Assembly (NCBI GenBank): GCA_035575035.1 | Contig: DATLYH010000250.1 | Coordinates: forward strand, 1 to 8,639 | Reading direction: 5' to 3' | DNA length: 8,639 bases | DNA from: DATLYH01 sp035575035 | Lineage (GTDB): Bacteria; Planctomycetota; Planctomycetia; Gemmatales; Gemmataceae | In this document: in pieces, positions 1-6,313 of the stretch | Layout: the number at the start of each line of letters is the position of its first letter | How positions within the stretch are numbered: position 1 is the first letter of the stretch | Position numbers and translations under genes: made by a program | The notes under the pieces: model-generated | What the model was told of the DNA's origin: nothing | Database searches by the model: none | The model's input: only the letters and a program-made list of their open reading frames with translations

Positions 1-92
1 CCCCGTCTGCGGGGGAGAGGGGTCGGGGGTGAGGGGGCAGCCGCTTGCAGCTTAGTGTTCTTCCCCCCAACCTCTCTCCCCCGCAGACGGGG
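1..92. repeat. Large imperfect inverted repeat (REP-like)
   Basis: Bases 1-29 pair with 64-92 around a 34-base spacer. Only two positions fail strict pairing: 20/73, which is a G-T wobble, and 24/69, a C-A mismatch. Each arm also contains a short self-complementary core, C-run GTCTGC G-run at the left and its complement at the right, so alternative small hairpins are possible. The G-rich and C-rich purine/pyrimidine tracts continue to about base 100. No coding frame crosses it convincingly. It may belong to a dispersed intergenic palindromic repeat family, or be a 3' hairpin of a gene left of the window. There is no T-tract, so a classic intrinsic terminator is not supported. Confidence 0.7.
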
Positions 93-133
93 GCGAGGGG
101 CGAAAGACACTGCTTGCGACCGTGAGGAGAACC

Positions 134-1099
134 GTGACCGGCTCGCATGTGAAACTGGTGATTCCAGGCGACTTCCCGCCCCAGCTGCAAGGCACGCCAC
201 ATCTGGAACGGTTGAAACGCTACGGCGAGGTAGTGCTTTACACTGACCGGCCGACGACGTTGGCGGAAAAAGTGCGGCGGGCCCAGGACGCGGTCTGCCT
301 GCTGAACACGCGCGGCGCGGTGACGTGGCCAGCGGAGGCGCTGCGGCAACTTCCCCGGCTGAAGATGATCTCCGTCTGCGGCATCGGCACCGACGCTATC
401 GACCTGAATGCTGCTCGCGAGTTGGGGATCATGGTGTGCAACATCCCAGATCGCACCGCCCCCATCGTCGCCGAGCACGCCCTCGCCTTACTTCTGGCCG
501 TCGCCCGGCGAGCATGGTATCAGACCAATGAGCTGAAGCAGGGGCGCTGGACCAGCCGCGACAACATCTATCTGCGCGGCAAGACGCTTGGCCTGCTCGG
601 GGCCGGCAGCATTGCCGCAGAGATGGCCCGCCTCGGCCAAGCCATCGGCATGAAGGTGCTCGCCTGGACGTTCCATCCCTCGCCGGAACGCGCCCGTCGG
701 CTGGGTGTGGAGTTCGTCTCGCTGGAAGAACTGCTCCGCCGCTCCGACGCCGTCAGCATCCACCTGAAACTCACTGACCAGACCCGCGGGCTAATCGGCG
801 AGCGCGAGCTGAGTATGATGAAACCCGGGGCGCTGCTGGTCAATACGGCCCGCGGCGCCATCGTGGACACCGCTGCGCTGGTGGCTGCCTTACGGTCGGG
901 ACACCTGGAAGGAGCCGGGCTGGACGTTTTCGACACTGAGCCGCTGCCGCCCGACCACCCGATCCTGACCTGCGAGCAAGTGGTGCTGTCGCCGCATAAC
1001 GCCGATCAGACGCCGGAAGGAATGGACATCCTCAACGCCGGCGTGGTGGACAACGTGATCGCCTTCCTCGAAGGCCGGCCACAAAACCGCGTCGTCTGA
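134..1099 (+). CDS. D-2-hydroxyacid dehydrogenase, NAD-dependent (SerA-like, no ACT domain)
   Basis: Cytosolic oxidoreductase of the D-isomer-specific 2-hydroxyacid dehydrogenase family, which interconverts 2-hydroxy acids and 2-keto acids with NAD(P). Numbered from this start, the catalytic triad is visible: Arg240 in NTARGAIVD, Glu269 in DTEPLP, His288 in SPHNAD. The nucleotide-binding loop is GAGSIA at 156-161; the usual third glycine is alanine. At about 321 residues it has only the catalytic and Rossmann domains, so it lacks the C-terminal regulatory domain of long phosphoglycerate dehydrogenases. The substrate cannot be read from sequence; phosphoglycerate, glyoxylate or hydroxypyruvate are options. 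Start choice is uncertain: GTG at 122 is the longest frame, GTG at 134 has AGGAG (125-129) just upstream with short spacing, and GTG at 149 best fits the family N-terminus. It converges on the methyltransferase gene with a 9-base gap. Confidence 0.9.
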   Translation: MTGSHVKLVIPGDFPPQLQGTPHLERLKRYGEVVLYTDRPTTLAEKVRRAQDAVCLLNTRGAVTWPAEALRQLPRLKMISVCGIGTDAIDLNAARELGIMVCNIPDRTAPIVAEHALALLLAVARRAWYQTNELKQGRWTSRDNIYLRGKTLGLLGAGSIAAEMARLGQAIGMKVLAWTFHPSPERARRLGVEFVSLEELLRRSDAVSIHLKLTDQTRGLIGERELSMMKPGALLVNTARGAIVDTAALVAALRSGHLEGAGLDVFDTEPLPPDHPILTCEQVVLSPHNADQTPEGMDILNAGVVDNVIAFLEGRPQNRVV

Positions 1100-1108
1100 A
1101 CGCCTCCC

Positions 1109-2164
1109 TCACTGCCCGATCAGCAAGACCTCATCGGAGTGGGTGTTGGTGGACAGGGCGTACTGATACTCCCCGTATTTGACCCGCGTCACGCTCCGCT
1201 TGACCCGGCCAAGCAAGGCGGCCAGCTCCTCCTCGGAAGGGATGCCGTCGCTGCGGTAAGAGACGACGAGGATCGAGTCGGCGAAGCGCTCGAACAGCCG
1301 GGCGAACGCCGCATGGATGCACCGGGGATCGGACCAGGGGGACCGTGGCCCTCGCAGCGGGCGATGCGGCCGGCGATAGTCGATCCGCTCGCCCCAGCGG
1401 GCGTAGTCGGTTATCCCTTCCAGGAAGTGATAGAACTGCAAGTAATCGACCCCCACGCCCCGGCGGTTCAGGTACGGCGGGTCGATGTAAACCAAGTCGT
1501 AATTGCCGGGCACTTCCAGGGCATCGCGGCAGAGCGCCCGGCAGGCGCTGCCCGAATCAAACACGGCAGCGTTGGCCTCCGCCACAAAACGGCGAAAGTG
1601 CTCCTCGAACGGCGCGTCCCAGGATGCCTTGTTGCCGAAGCTCCGGGCCACCTGGGCGGTGCGCAGGTAAAGGTTCTTGCGGTGGAACAGGTTGTACGGC
1701 CGTTTGATCAGGCACGCCTGGAAGAGGGCATGGTAGGCGAGGGCGCGGCGGTAGCGGCCAGGCAGACGCGGAATGTTCTGACAGACCGTATCGAGCCAGC
1801 GATCTTCGGCGGCGGTGAAGTAGATGTCGCGGAAGGTCCGGCTGATGAAGTCGTCGTAGGCGGTCTCCGGATCGCGGCGGAGGACCTGGCGAACATCGTC
1901 TTCCGACAGGCGGACGCGGCGGTTCTCGATCAAGGCAGTGGCGGTCTGGTAATTGCAGCGCAGGTAATCGTTGCAAGTGACCGCCTTGCCCTGGGCCTTG
2001 AGCAGATAGGAGACAGAACCGGTGCCGCCGAAGGCATCAAGGACGGTGTGAAACTCCAGGCGGGCCAGCTGCTCAGCGAGCCACGGCAGCAGCTTGAGCT
2101 TGCTGCCCTGATAGCGCGTGGAGGGCGGCTGTCGGAAGAGCGCGGGGCGGACCGAAGGGCTCAT
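1109..2164 (-). CDS. Solitary D12-class N6-adenine DNA methyltransferase
   Basis: Predicted to transfer a methyl group from S-adenosylmethionine to adenine N6 in a specific DNA sequence. The motif order fits the alpha (Dam/D12) group. An N-terminal AdoMet-binding motif RYQGSK lies at 17-22, motif I is DAFGGTGS at 43-50, an acidic N-D pair follows at 65-66, and the catalytic motif IV is DPPY at 228-231. A later VSYRSDG (301-307) and the C-terminal HSDEVLLIG resemble conserved D12 strands. At 351 residues it is somewhat longer than Dam; the insert between motifs I and IV probably holds the target recognition domain. The ATG at 2164 is preferred over the adjacent TTG at 2167. No restriction endonuclease gene adjoins it: the neighbours are a dehydrogenase and a lipoprotein. 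The target sequence is unknown. It could be a regulatory orphan enzyme or the remnant of a restriction-modification pair. Confidence 0.88.
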   Translation of the reverse strand: MSPSVRPALFRQPPSTRYQGSKLKLLPWLAEQLARLEFHTVLDAFGGTGSVSYLLKAQGKAVTCNDYLRCNYQTATALIENRRVRLSEDDVRQVLRRDPETAYDDFISRTFRDIYFTAAEDRWLDTVCQNIPRLPGRYRRALAYHALFQACLIKRPYNLFHRKNLYLRTAQVARSFGNKASWDAPFEEHFRRFVAEANAAVFDSGSACRALCRDALEVPGNYDLVYIDPPYLNRRGVGVDYLQFYHFLEGITDYARWGERIDYRRPHRPLRGPRSPWSDPRCIHAAFARLFERFADSILVVSYRSDGIPSEEELAALLGRVKRSVTRVKYGEYQYALSTNTHSDEVLLIGQ

Positions 2165-2189
2165 CAAGCGCGATGGTCTCCGAAGAGCA

Positions 2190-2198
2190 ATTGTAACA
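2190..2198 (-). promoter_or_regulatory. Candidate extended -10 promoter of the methyltransferase gene
   Basis: Read on the minus strand, bases 2198 to 2190 give TGTTACAAT, an extended -10 element: TG, one base, then TACAAT, five of six to consensus. No good -35 box lies 16-18 bases upstream, which is tolerated with extended -10 sites. Transcription would begin near 2183, about 19 bases before the ATG. The call rests on pattern only. Confidence 0.35.
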
Positions 2199-2278
2199 TC
2201 CGGGCACTTGCGAACCGTTAGTTATAGGTTTACCGCGCGCCGGCGGCGAGCGCGCCGCGTCCCGGCGAAATGAAGGGG

Positions 2279-2986
2279 TCAAGGTGCCGTCCAGGGACGG
2301 ACAGGCGTGGTCGAGTTGGTGAGCTGTTTCTCCAGGCGATTGTTAGCTGCGGCCGCTTGCAGCAAGGGGACGGCGGCGTCGAGGTCGGCGGCGTGGTAGC
2401 CGGCCTTCAGCAAGCAAGTGCGGGCCAGTGCCTGCGGGTCGGGCGGCGGGGGCAGGGCCGACGGCCGGCGGCGCTGCTGCTCGTACTTGCCCAACTCGGC
2501 CAGGTGGGTCAGATCGGGGGCGCCGTAGGGGCCGCCACTATCATTGCCGACGCGCAGCGTGATGGGCGGATCCCGCTCGGGGGCCCGCGCCTGCGGTCCG
2601 GCCAGCGCCTCGCGCTCCGCCACCATCTTGCCCAGCTCCACGCTCAGTACCGCTGCCAGCTGCCCCTCCGTGGTACACTGCTTGACCAGCCCCTCGGTGA
2701 TACAGACCTGAGAGGTGCCAATGTGGAAGACCTCCGCATCAGGCGAGCCGATGGTGCGGAACAGCGGCCGGACGCCCAGCTGTGGGTTGGCCAGTAGGAG
2801 CTTCTGCCCGACAAACCCCACCCGTTTGGCCGCCTCCTCGGAGGCTGGCGAGCAGGAGATCTGCTTCGGCGGTTGGATGATCGGAGCGTTGCCAAATGGA
2901 TTGCCTGACACCAGCGGCGTGCTCGACTGCTCGGTCAGACAGCCGGCCGCCGCTAGCAGCCCTACCGCCACGATGCGACGGACCAT
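2279..2986 (-). CDS. Lipoprotein with degenerate M48-like metalloprotease domain (zinc site lost)
   Basis: A 235-residue exported protein of unknown role. The N-terminus is a short lipoprotein signal: Arg-Arg, a hydrophobic run, then LAAAGC with Cys16 as the predicted lipidated residue. Ala at -3 makes the lipobox slightly atypical. Residues about 83-125 align by eye with the M48 core, with a strand-turn EVFHIGTSQVCITEGLV and then LAAVLSVELGKMVAERE, where family members have LAAVL-x-HExxH. Both zinc histidines are replaced (Val116, Lys120) while Glu117 remains. The C-terminal part (LKAGYHAADLDAAVPLL, then a T-P-x-R stretch) also echoes the end of M48 domains. It is therefore probably a non-catalytic pseudo-peptidase. 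The start is fixed by a strong GGAGGAGG site just upstream of ATG 2986; the frame extends further upstream but there encodes the Shine-Dalgarno itself. Other possibilities: a lineage-specific lipoprotein only distantly related to M48. Confidence 0.75.
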   Translation of the reverse strand: MVRRIVAVGLLAAAGCLTEQSSTPLVSGNPFGNAPIIQPPKQISCSPASEEAAKRVGFVGQKLLLANPQLGVRPLFRTIGSPDAEVFHIGTSQVCITEGLVKQCTTEGQLAAVLSVELGKMVAEREALAGPQARAPERDPPITLRVGNDSGGPYGAPDLTHLAELGKYEQQRRRPSALPPPPDPQALARTCLLKAGYHAADLDAAVPLLQAAAANNRLEKQLTNSTTPVRPWTAP

Positions 2987-2987
2987 G

Positions 2988-2999
2988 ACCTCCTCCTCC
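2988..2999 (-). promoter_or_regulatory. Strong ribosome binding site of the lipoprotein gene
   Basis: On the minus strand the bases before ATG 2986 read GGAGGAGGAGGTC, a repeated Shine-Dalgarno match. This decides the start at 2986 over the longer frame beginning at 3145. Confidence 0.7.
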
Positions 3000-3018
3000 C
3001 CGCACGATGAGAGGGGAG

Positions 3019-3047
3019 GATATAGCCCGGCGGTCAGCCTCCGTCCA
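3019..3047 (-). promoter_or_regulatory. Candidate sigma70-type promoter of the lipoprotein gene
   Basis: On the minus strand, TGGACG (3047-3042) is followed after exactly 17 bases by TATATC (3024-3019). Each box matches consensus at four of six positions. The start of transcription would fall near 3012, giving a leader of about 26 bases that carries the strong ribosome binding site. Confidence 0.35.
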
Positions 3048-3133
3048 GACATCTTTGTCATTCCCTTCGCGCGGCAGTTCCGAAGGACGGGGCCGACGGC
3101 GACGAAATCGGCGGGCGCCGCAGCCTTAATAAC

Positions 3134-3162
3134 TTGCAACGGCACGGCCCCCCCGCTACGAT
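3134..3162 (+). promoter_or_regulatory. Candidate sigma70-type promoter of the secreted-protein gene
   Basis: TTGCAA (3134-3139) and TACGAT (3157-3162) are separated by exactly 17 bases and each match consensus at four of six positions. Transcription would begin near 3169, just at the AAAAGGAG that precedes the candidate leader ORF. The start may therefore fall inside that ribosome binding site, and this weakens either this promoter or the leader call. If correct, the main gene has a leader of nearly 100 bases. Confidence 0.3.
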
Positions 3163-3179
3163 GAGCAAAAGGAGAGGGA

Positions 3180-3272
3180 ATGGTAATTCTTTGCGATCGG
3201 CGTTCACTTGATTGCGGCCGCCGCTCGATCGGTCCATCCTACACCTGGTTCCTCGGAGACATATCATGTTGA
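3180..3272 (+). CDS. Candidate 30-residue leader ORF overlapping the start of the secreted-protein gene
   Basis: A short frame that opens at ATG 3180 and closes at TGA 3270-3272. It has a very good Shine-Dalgarno: AAAAGGAG at 3167-3174, five bases before the ATG. This is better placed than most sites in the window. The stop lies inside the first codons of the downstream gene, whose ATG is at 3266, so the two frames overlap by seven bases. Such an arrangement often couples translation. The peptide begins MVILCDRRSLDCGRR and ends in Ser-Cys. It has no recognisable domain, signal or membrane segment, and no run of one amino acid typical of attenuator peptides. It could equally be a chance frame in a leader. 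Confidence 0.35.
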   Translation: MVILCDRRSLDCGRRSIGPSYTWFLGDISC

Positions 3273-4465
3273 CCCTGGTGAAACGGCTCGGCGTGACAGT
3301 TCTGGCCGCCGTAGGCGTGCTTGCCGTGGGGGTCCCCCCGGCCGATGCTCAGGTACAGTCCAACGCTCCAGGCGCCGTCAATCCCTTTTTCCGGATCCCC
3401 TCGAACATGCCGCTCGCCGCTCCCCCAGCCCCCACGCCGTTTGTCACCCCGCCGTTCCCCACGGCGACGCTCTCAAGCTTCGGCTACATCGGCGGCCTCG
3501 GCGGCGCCACGCTCTATTCCAACCCCTACGCTGCTTCGCCGGGCTATGTCCCGGGCTACTACACCAACCCCTATTTTCCTTGGGGCTACCCTTACTACAT
3601 GAACGACCCGTTCTCCGGCTATCTGACCGGCGCCGCCCAGGTGATCTCGGCACAAGCCCAGTTCATGAGCACGCGGGCCCAGACCGACCTGCTCCGCGAG
3701 CAGTACCGGCAGATGCGGATTGACACCCACCGCCGCATCCTTGAGGAGTGGCAGTACGAGCGCAACCTGCTGGCCAACGTCCCCGACCCGCGCGACATCG
3801 AGCGCAAATTCGCCACCCATCGCGCCCTGAACGACCCGCCGCTGACCGAAATCCTCTCCGGCGAGTCGCTCAACCGCATCCTGGTCAATATCCAGGAGCT
3901 GGAGCGCAAGGGGGCGACCGGCCCGACCATGCCGCTCGACGAGGACCTTCTCAAACAGATCAATGTCACCAACGGCGAGCGGGGCAACATCGGCTTGTTG
4001 CGGACCAGCGGCGGGCGGCTGAGTTGGCCGCTGCCGCTGCAAGGGCCGACCTTCGACGAGGAGCGGAAACGACTCGATCAGTTCGCCCCCGAGGCAGTCA
4101 AGCAAGTGGAATTCAACGGCCAGGTCAACCCGAAGATCCTGGAGCAGATGCGGGCCGATGTCAACGCCCTGGGTCGCAAGCTGAACGAGAACATCCGGGA
4201 GCTGACCCCAACCCAGTACGTGGAGGCCCGCCGCTACCTCAGCCAGCTGGAGGACGCCCTGACGGCCCTGGAGCAGCCGGGGGTGCAGAACTACTTCAGC
4301 GGCAAGTGGGGGGCGCGAGGGAAGACCGTTGGCGAGTTGGTCAAGAACATGGCCGGGCTGCGCTTCGCCCCGGCTACGCAGGGGACCGAGGCGGCTTATC
4401 GGGCGCTCCACCAAGCCCTCACCGCCTATAACATGGCCCTGGAACAGCAGGTAGCCCAGAAGTAG
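3266..4465 (+). CDS. Secreted Tyr/Pro-rich protein with helical C-terminal region, function unknown
   Basis: A 399-residue exported protein. ATG 3266 has GGAG (3255-3258) seven bases upstream. It opens with a classical signal peptide: Lys-Arg, a hydrophobic stretch rich in Val, Leu and Ala, and a probable cleavage after ADA, leaving QVQSN. Then come a Pro-rich stretch (about 45-70) and a Gly/Tyr/Pro-rich segment (about 75-120) with many aromatic residues, of the kind seen in surface or matrix proteins. From about 125 to the end the protein is charged and probably mostly alpha-helical, with Arg/Glu/Gln-rich helices (EEWQYERNLL, the EQMRADVNALGRKLNENIRE region). I recall similar exported proteins, often as paralogues, in Gemmata-type planctomycetes, but I cannot name a characterised member. 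No enzyme motif is visible. It is a single-gene unit closed by its own terminator. Confidence 0.85.
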   Translation: MLTLVKRLGVTVLAAVGVLAVGVPPADAQVQSNAPGAVNPFFRIPSNMPLAAPPAPTPFVTPPFPTATLSSFGYIGGLGGATLYSNPYAASPGYVPGYYTNPYFPWGYPYYMNDPFSGYLTGAAQVISAQAQFMSTRAQTDLLREQYRQMRIDTHRRILEEWQYERNLLANVPDPRDIERKFATHRALNDPPLTEILSGESLNRILVNIQELERKGATGPTMPLDEDLLKQINVTNGERGNIGLLRTSGGRLSWPLPLQGPTFDEERKRLDQFAPEAVKQVEFNGQVNPKILEQMRADVNALGRKLNENIRELTPTQYVEARRYLSQLEDALTALEQPGVQNYFSGKWGARGKTVGELVKNMAGLRFAPATQGTEAAYRALHQALTAYNMALEQQVAQK

Positions 4466-4484
4466 TCCACGACCCGAAATGACA

Positions 4485-4520
4485 GGGGCGCCGGTGCTCG
4501 ACGTGCCGGCGCCCCTTTTT
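4485..4520 (+). terminator. Intrinsic terminator of the secreted-protein gene
   Basis: A stem of 13 pairs joins 4485-4497 to 4503-4515: the first 10 pairs are perfect and two wobbles lie near the loop. The loop is five bases, and a run of five T follows at 4516-4520. It starts 19 bases after the stop codon. It sits between convergent genes, but no T-run follows the stem on the minus strand, so it should act mainly on + strand transcription. Confidence 0.85.
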
Positions 4521-4523
4521 CGT

Positions 4524-6296
4524 TTAGCCGGATTCTGGAGGCGGCCACTGGGCCGGCTCGTCCGGTGCCGGGGCGGCAGGGGGGGACAGGTCGAGGCGCG
4601 TCTCGGCCGGCGCCTCTATCCGCGTCGGCGTCGCCGCCGTCCCGCCGTAAAGCCGTACGTCCACGCGCTGCGCCTTGGACAGGTCGATCCCCTCGTTGGC
4701 CAGGTCGAACTCCAGCCGCGGTTCCTCGCTGAGTTGCAGCGGCAGCCGCACCGTGAAAGTGCTGCCGCGACCCAGTTCGCTTTGCAGCGCCACCTCGCCC
4801 CCCAGTAGCTTGGCCAGCTCGCGCACAATCGACAGCCCCAGTCCGGTGCCGGCATGTTCGCGCGTCAGCGGCTTGCCCCCCTGGCGGAATTTCTCGAAAA
4901 CCAGTTCCTGCTCCTCCGGCGCGATGCCGACCCCTGTGTCGCTGACCGTCAACACTACGTGCATCGGTCCCGCCTCGGCCCGGAGCACGACCCGGCCCCC
5001 CTCCGGCGTGAACTTGATGGCATTGGACAGCAGGTTAGACAGGATTTGTTGCAGCTTGACCAGGTCCTGACGCAGCACCGGCACCCCTGGCTCCAGCTGG
5101 CCGCGCAGGTCGATGTTCTTCTTCTCGGCCAGCGGCCGGAACATGGTCAGCAGCCCTTCGCAGACATCGTAGATACTGAACTCCGACAGCCGCAGCTGCA
5201 TCTTGCCCGCCTCGATCTTGGCCAGGTCAAGGATGTTGTTGATCAGGTTCAACAGGCTCTTGCCGCTCGACTGGATGTTGCGCACCCAGTGCTGCTGCTT
5301 CTCGCTCAGGCCGTTGCTCGACAGCAGTACCTCGCTGAAGCCAAGGATGCTGTTCAGCGGGGTGCGCAGCTCGTGGCTCATGGTGGCCAAAAAGTCGCTC
5401 TTGAGTCGGTTCGACTCGTACAGCGCCATGTTGGCCTGGGCCAACTCGTCCAACTTGCGGTCGAGGTCGGCGTTCACCTTGCGCAGGCGATCCTGCATGC
5501 TGACCAGGTTGCGGAGCATGCGGTTGAAGGCGTGGCTGAGGTCCTCGAACTCGTCGCCGGTCTGGATCTCGCTGCGGACGTTCAGCTCGCCGGCGGAGAT
5601 GGCGTCGGAAACCTCCTTGAGGTGTTTGACCGGCTTGACGATGACGTAGCGGACAATGATGTAGCTGCCGGTCATGATGAACAGGGCGGTAACCAGGGCG
5701 GTGGAGATCAGGAAGGCCCGGTTGCGCTGAACGCCGTCATCGATGGCGGCGGTGGGTACGCTGATCTTGACAACGGCAATGAGATCATTTTCCGCCAGGG
5801 CCTCGCCGGTCTCGGAATGGTGGCAAGCCAGGCACGATTTGCTGGCCCGGATGGCGCCGTAGTAATGGTTGACCCCCTGAGCCAGCAGCAGCTGGGTGTC
5901 CTCGACCCGATCCGGGTTGGCGAGGAACTCGCGGAGCTGCTCGGAGTCGTAGGCATCGGCCGGCCGATGTTGCGGGTTGGTGGCGTCGGGCTTGATGAAG
6001 CAGTAGGTGTACTGGCGCAAGGCGGCCGGCCAGTGCTCCTCCCAGTGGATGCGGAAGTCCTCCAGGGCCCGCCTGCGCTGGTCGTCGTCCTTGGGCATGT
6101 GGTGGCGGGCCACGATCGGATTGACCAGCAGCCGGCAGGTAGTGGTGATCTGGTCGTAGGCCAGGTGCTCGGTCTGGCGGGCATACAGCCAGAAGCTGAC
6201 GGTGATTAGCAAGAGGATGAAGCCGCCGAACAGGAAGCGGCACTTGCGCTCCAGGCTGGTCTCGCCGAGCAGGCGTTTGAAGGCGCGGTAGGACAT
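4524..6296 (-). CDS. Membrane sensor histidine kinase with c-type haem (DUF3365/Tll0287-like) sensor domain
   Basis: A 590-residue inner-membrane kinase that should autophosphorylate in response to a periplasmic signal. In order: TM1 about 21-38; an extracytoplasmic sensor of about 150 residues with the haem-c motif CLACH at 155-159; TM2 about 194-217; HAMP about 217-268; a coiled coil to about 300; HisKA with SHELRTP and phospho-acceptor His308; then the ATPase domain with N-box NLLSNAIKF (Asn425), G1 DTGVGI (453-458), F-box FEKFRQ and G2 GTGLGL (483-488). All catalytic boxes look intact. A Pro/Ala-rich tail follows from about 522 with no receiver domain. In Tll0287-type domains the haem-c is thought to sense redox or gas ligands; Cys54 or a nearby residue could be a second ligand. 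No response regulator adjoins it. ATG 6296 lies 17 bases after the mutM stop, so the two genes are probably one operon. Confidence 0.92.
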   Translation of the reverse strand: MSYRAFKRLLGETSLERKCRFLFGGFILLLITVSFWLYARQTEHLAYDQITTTCRLLVNPIVARHHMPKDDDQRRRALEDFRIHWEEHWPAALRQYTYCFIKPDATNPQHRPADAYDSEQLREFLANPDRVEDTQLLLAQGVNHYYGAIRASKSCLACHHSETGEALAENDLIAVVKISVPTAAIDDGVQRNRAFLISTALVTALFIMTGSYIIVRYVIVKPVKHLKEVSDAISAGELNVRSEIQTGDEFEDLSHAFNRMLRNLVSMQDRLRKVNADLDRKLDELAQANMALYESNRLKSDFLATMSHELRTPLNSILGFSEVLLSSNGLSEKQQHWVRNIQSSGKSLLNLINNILDLAKIEAGKMQLRLSEFSIYDVCEGLLTMFRPLAEKKNIDLRGQLEPGVPVLRQDLVKLQQILSNLLSNAIKFTPEGGRVVLRAEAGPMHVVLTVSDTGVGIAPEEQELVFEKFRQGGKPLTREHAGTGLGLSIVRELAKLLGGEVALQSELGRGSTFTVRLPLQLSEEPRLEFDLANEGIDLSKAQRVDVRLYGGTAATPTRIEAPAETRLDLSPPAAPAPDEPAQWPPPESG

Positions 6297-6313
6297 ACCT
6301 CATCCCCACCTGG

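Noticed and set aside
55..246. 63-codon frame across the right arm of the first repeat
   Set aside because: It reads through the repeat and overlaps the dehydrogenase in another frame, with an Arg-rich, featureless product.
1139..2221. 360-codon open frame on the + strand, antisense to the methyltransferase
   Set aside because: The minus-strand product carries the DPPY and GG-T-G motifs of a real enzyme; the + frame has no domain and is a shadow of codon bias.
2235..2255. Small GC hairpin between the lipoprotein and methyltransferase genes
   Set aside because: The stem has only six pairs with a nine-base loop and no T-run on either strand, so a terminator call is not supported; alternating GC makes such stems likely by chance.
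2987..3145. N-terminal extension of the lipoprotein frame to 3145
   Set aside because: It would bury the lipoprotein signal inside the protein and make the strong Shine-Dalgarno before ATG 2986 coding.
3212..3265. TTG start for the secreted protein, 54 bases upstream of the ATG
   Set aside because: The extra 18 residues are charged and would precede a clear signal peptide; ATG 3266 has a well-spaced GGAG.
3473..4414. 313-codon open frame on the minus strand opposite the secreted-protein gene
   Set aside because: The + frame has a ribosome binding site, a signal peptide and a terminator; the minus frame has none of these.
4854..6209. 451-codon open frame on the + strand, antisense to the histidine kinase
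   Set aside because: The kinase on the minus strand has all family motifs in order. The antisense translation is a low-complexity Leu/Gln/Val/Asp-rich product with no recognisable domain, as expected opposite a GC-rich gene.
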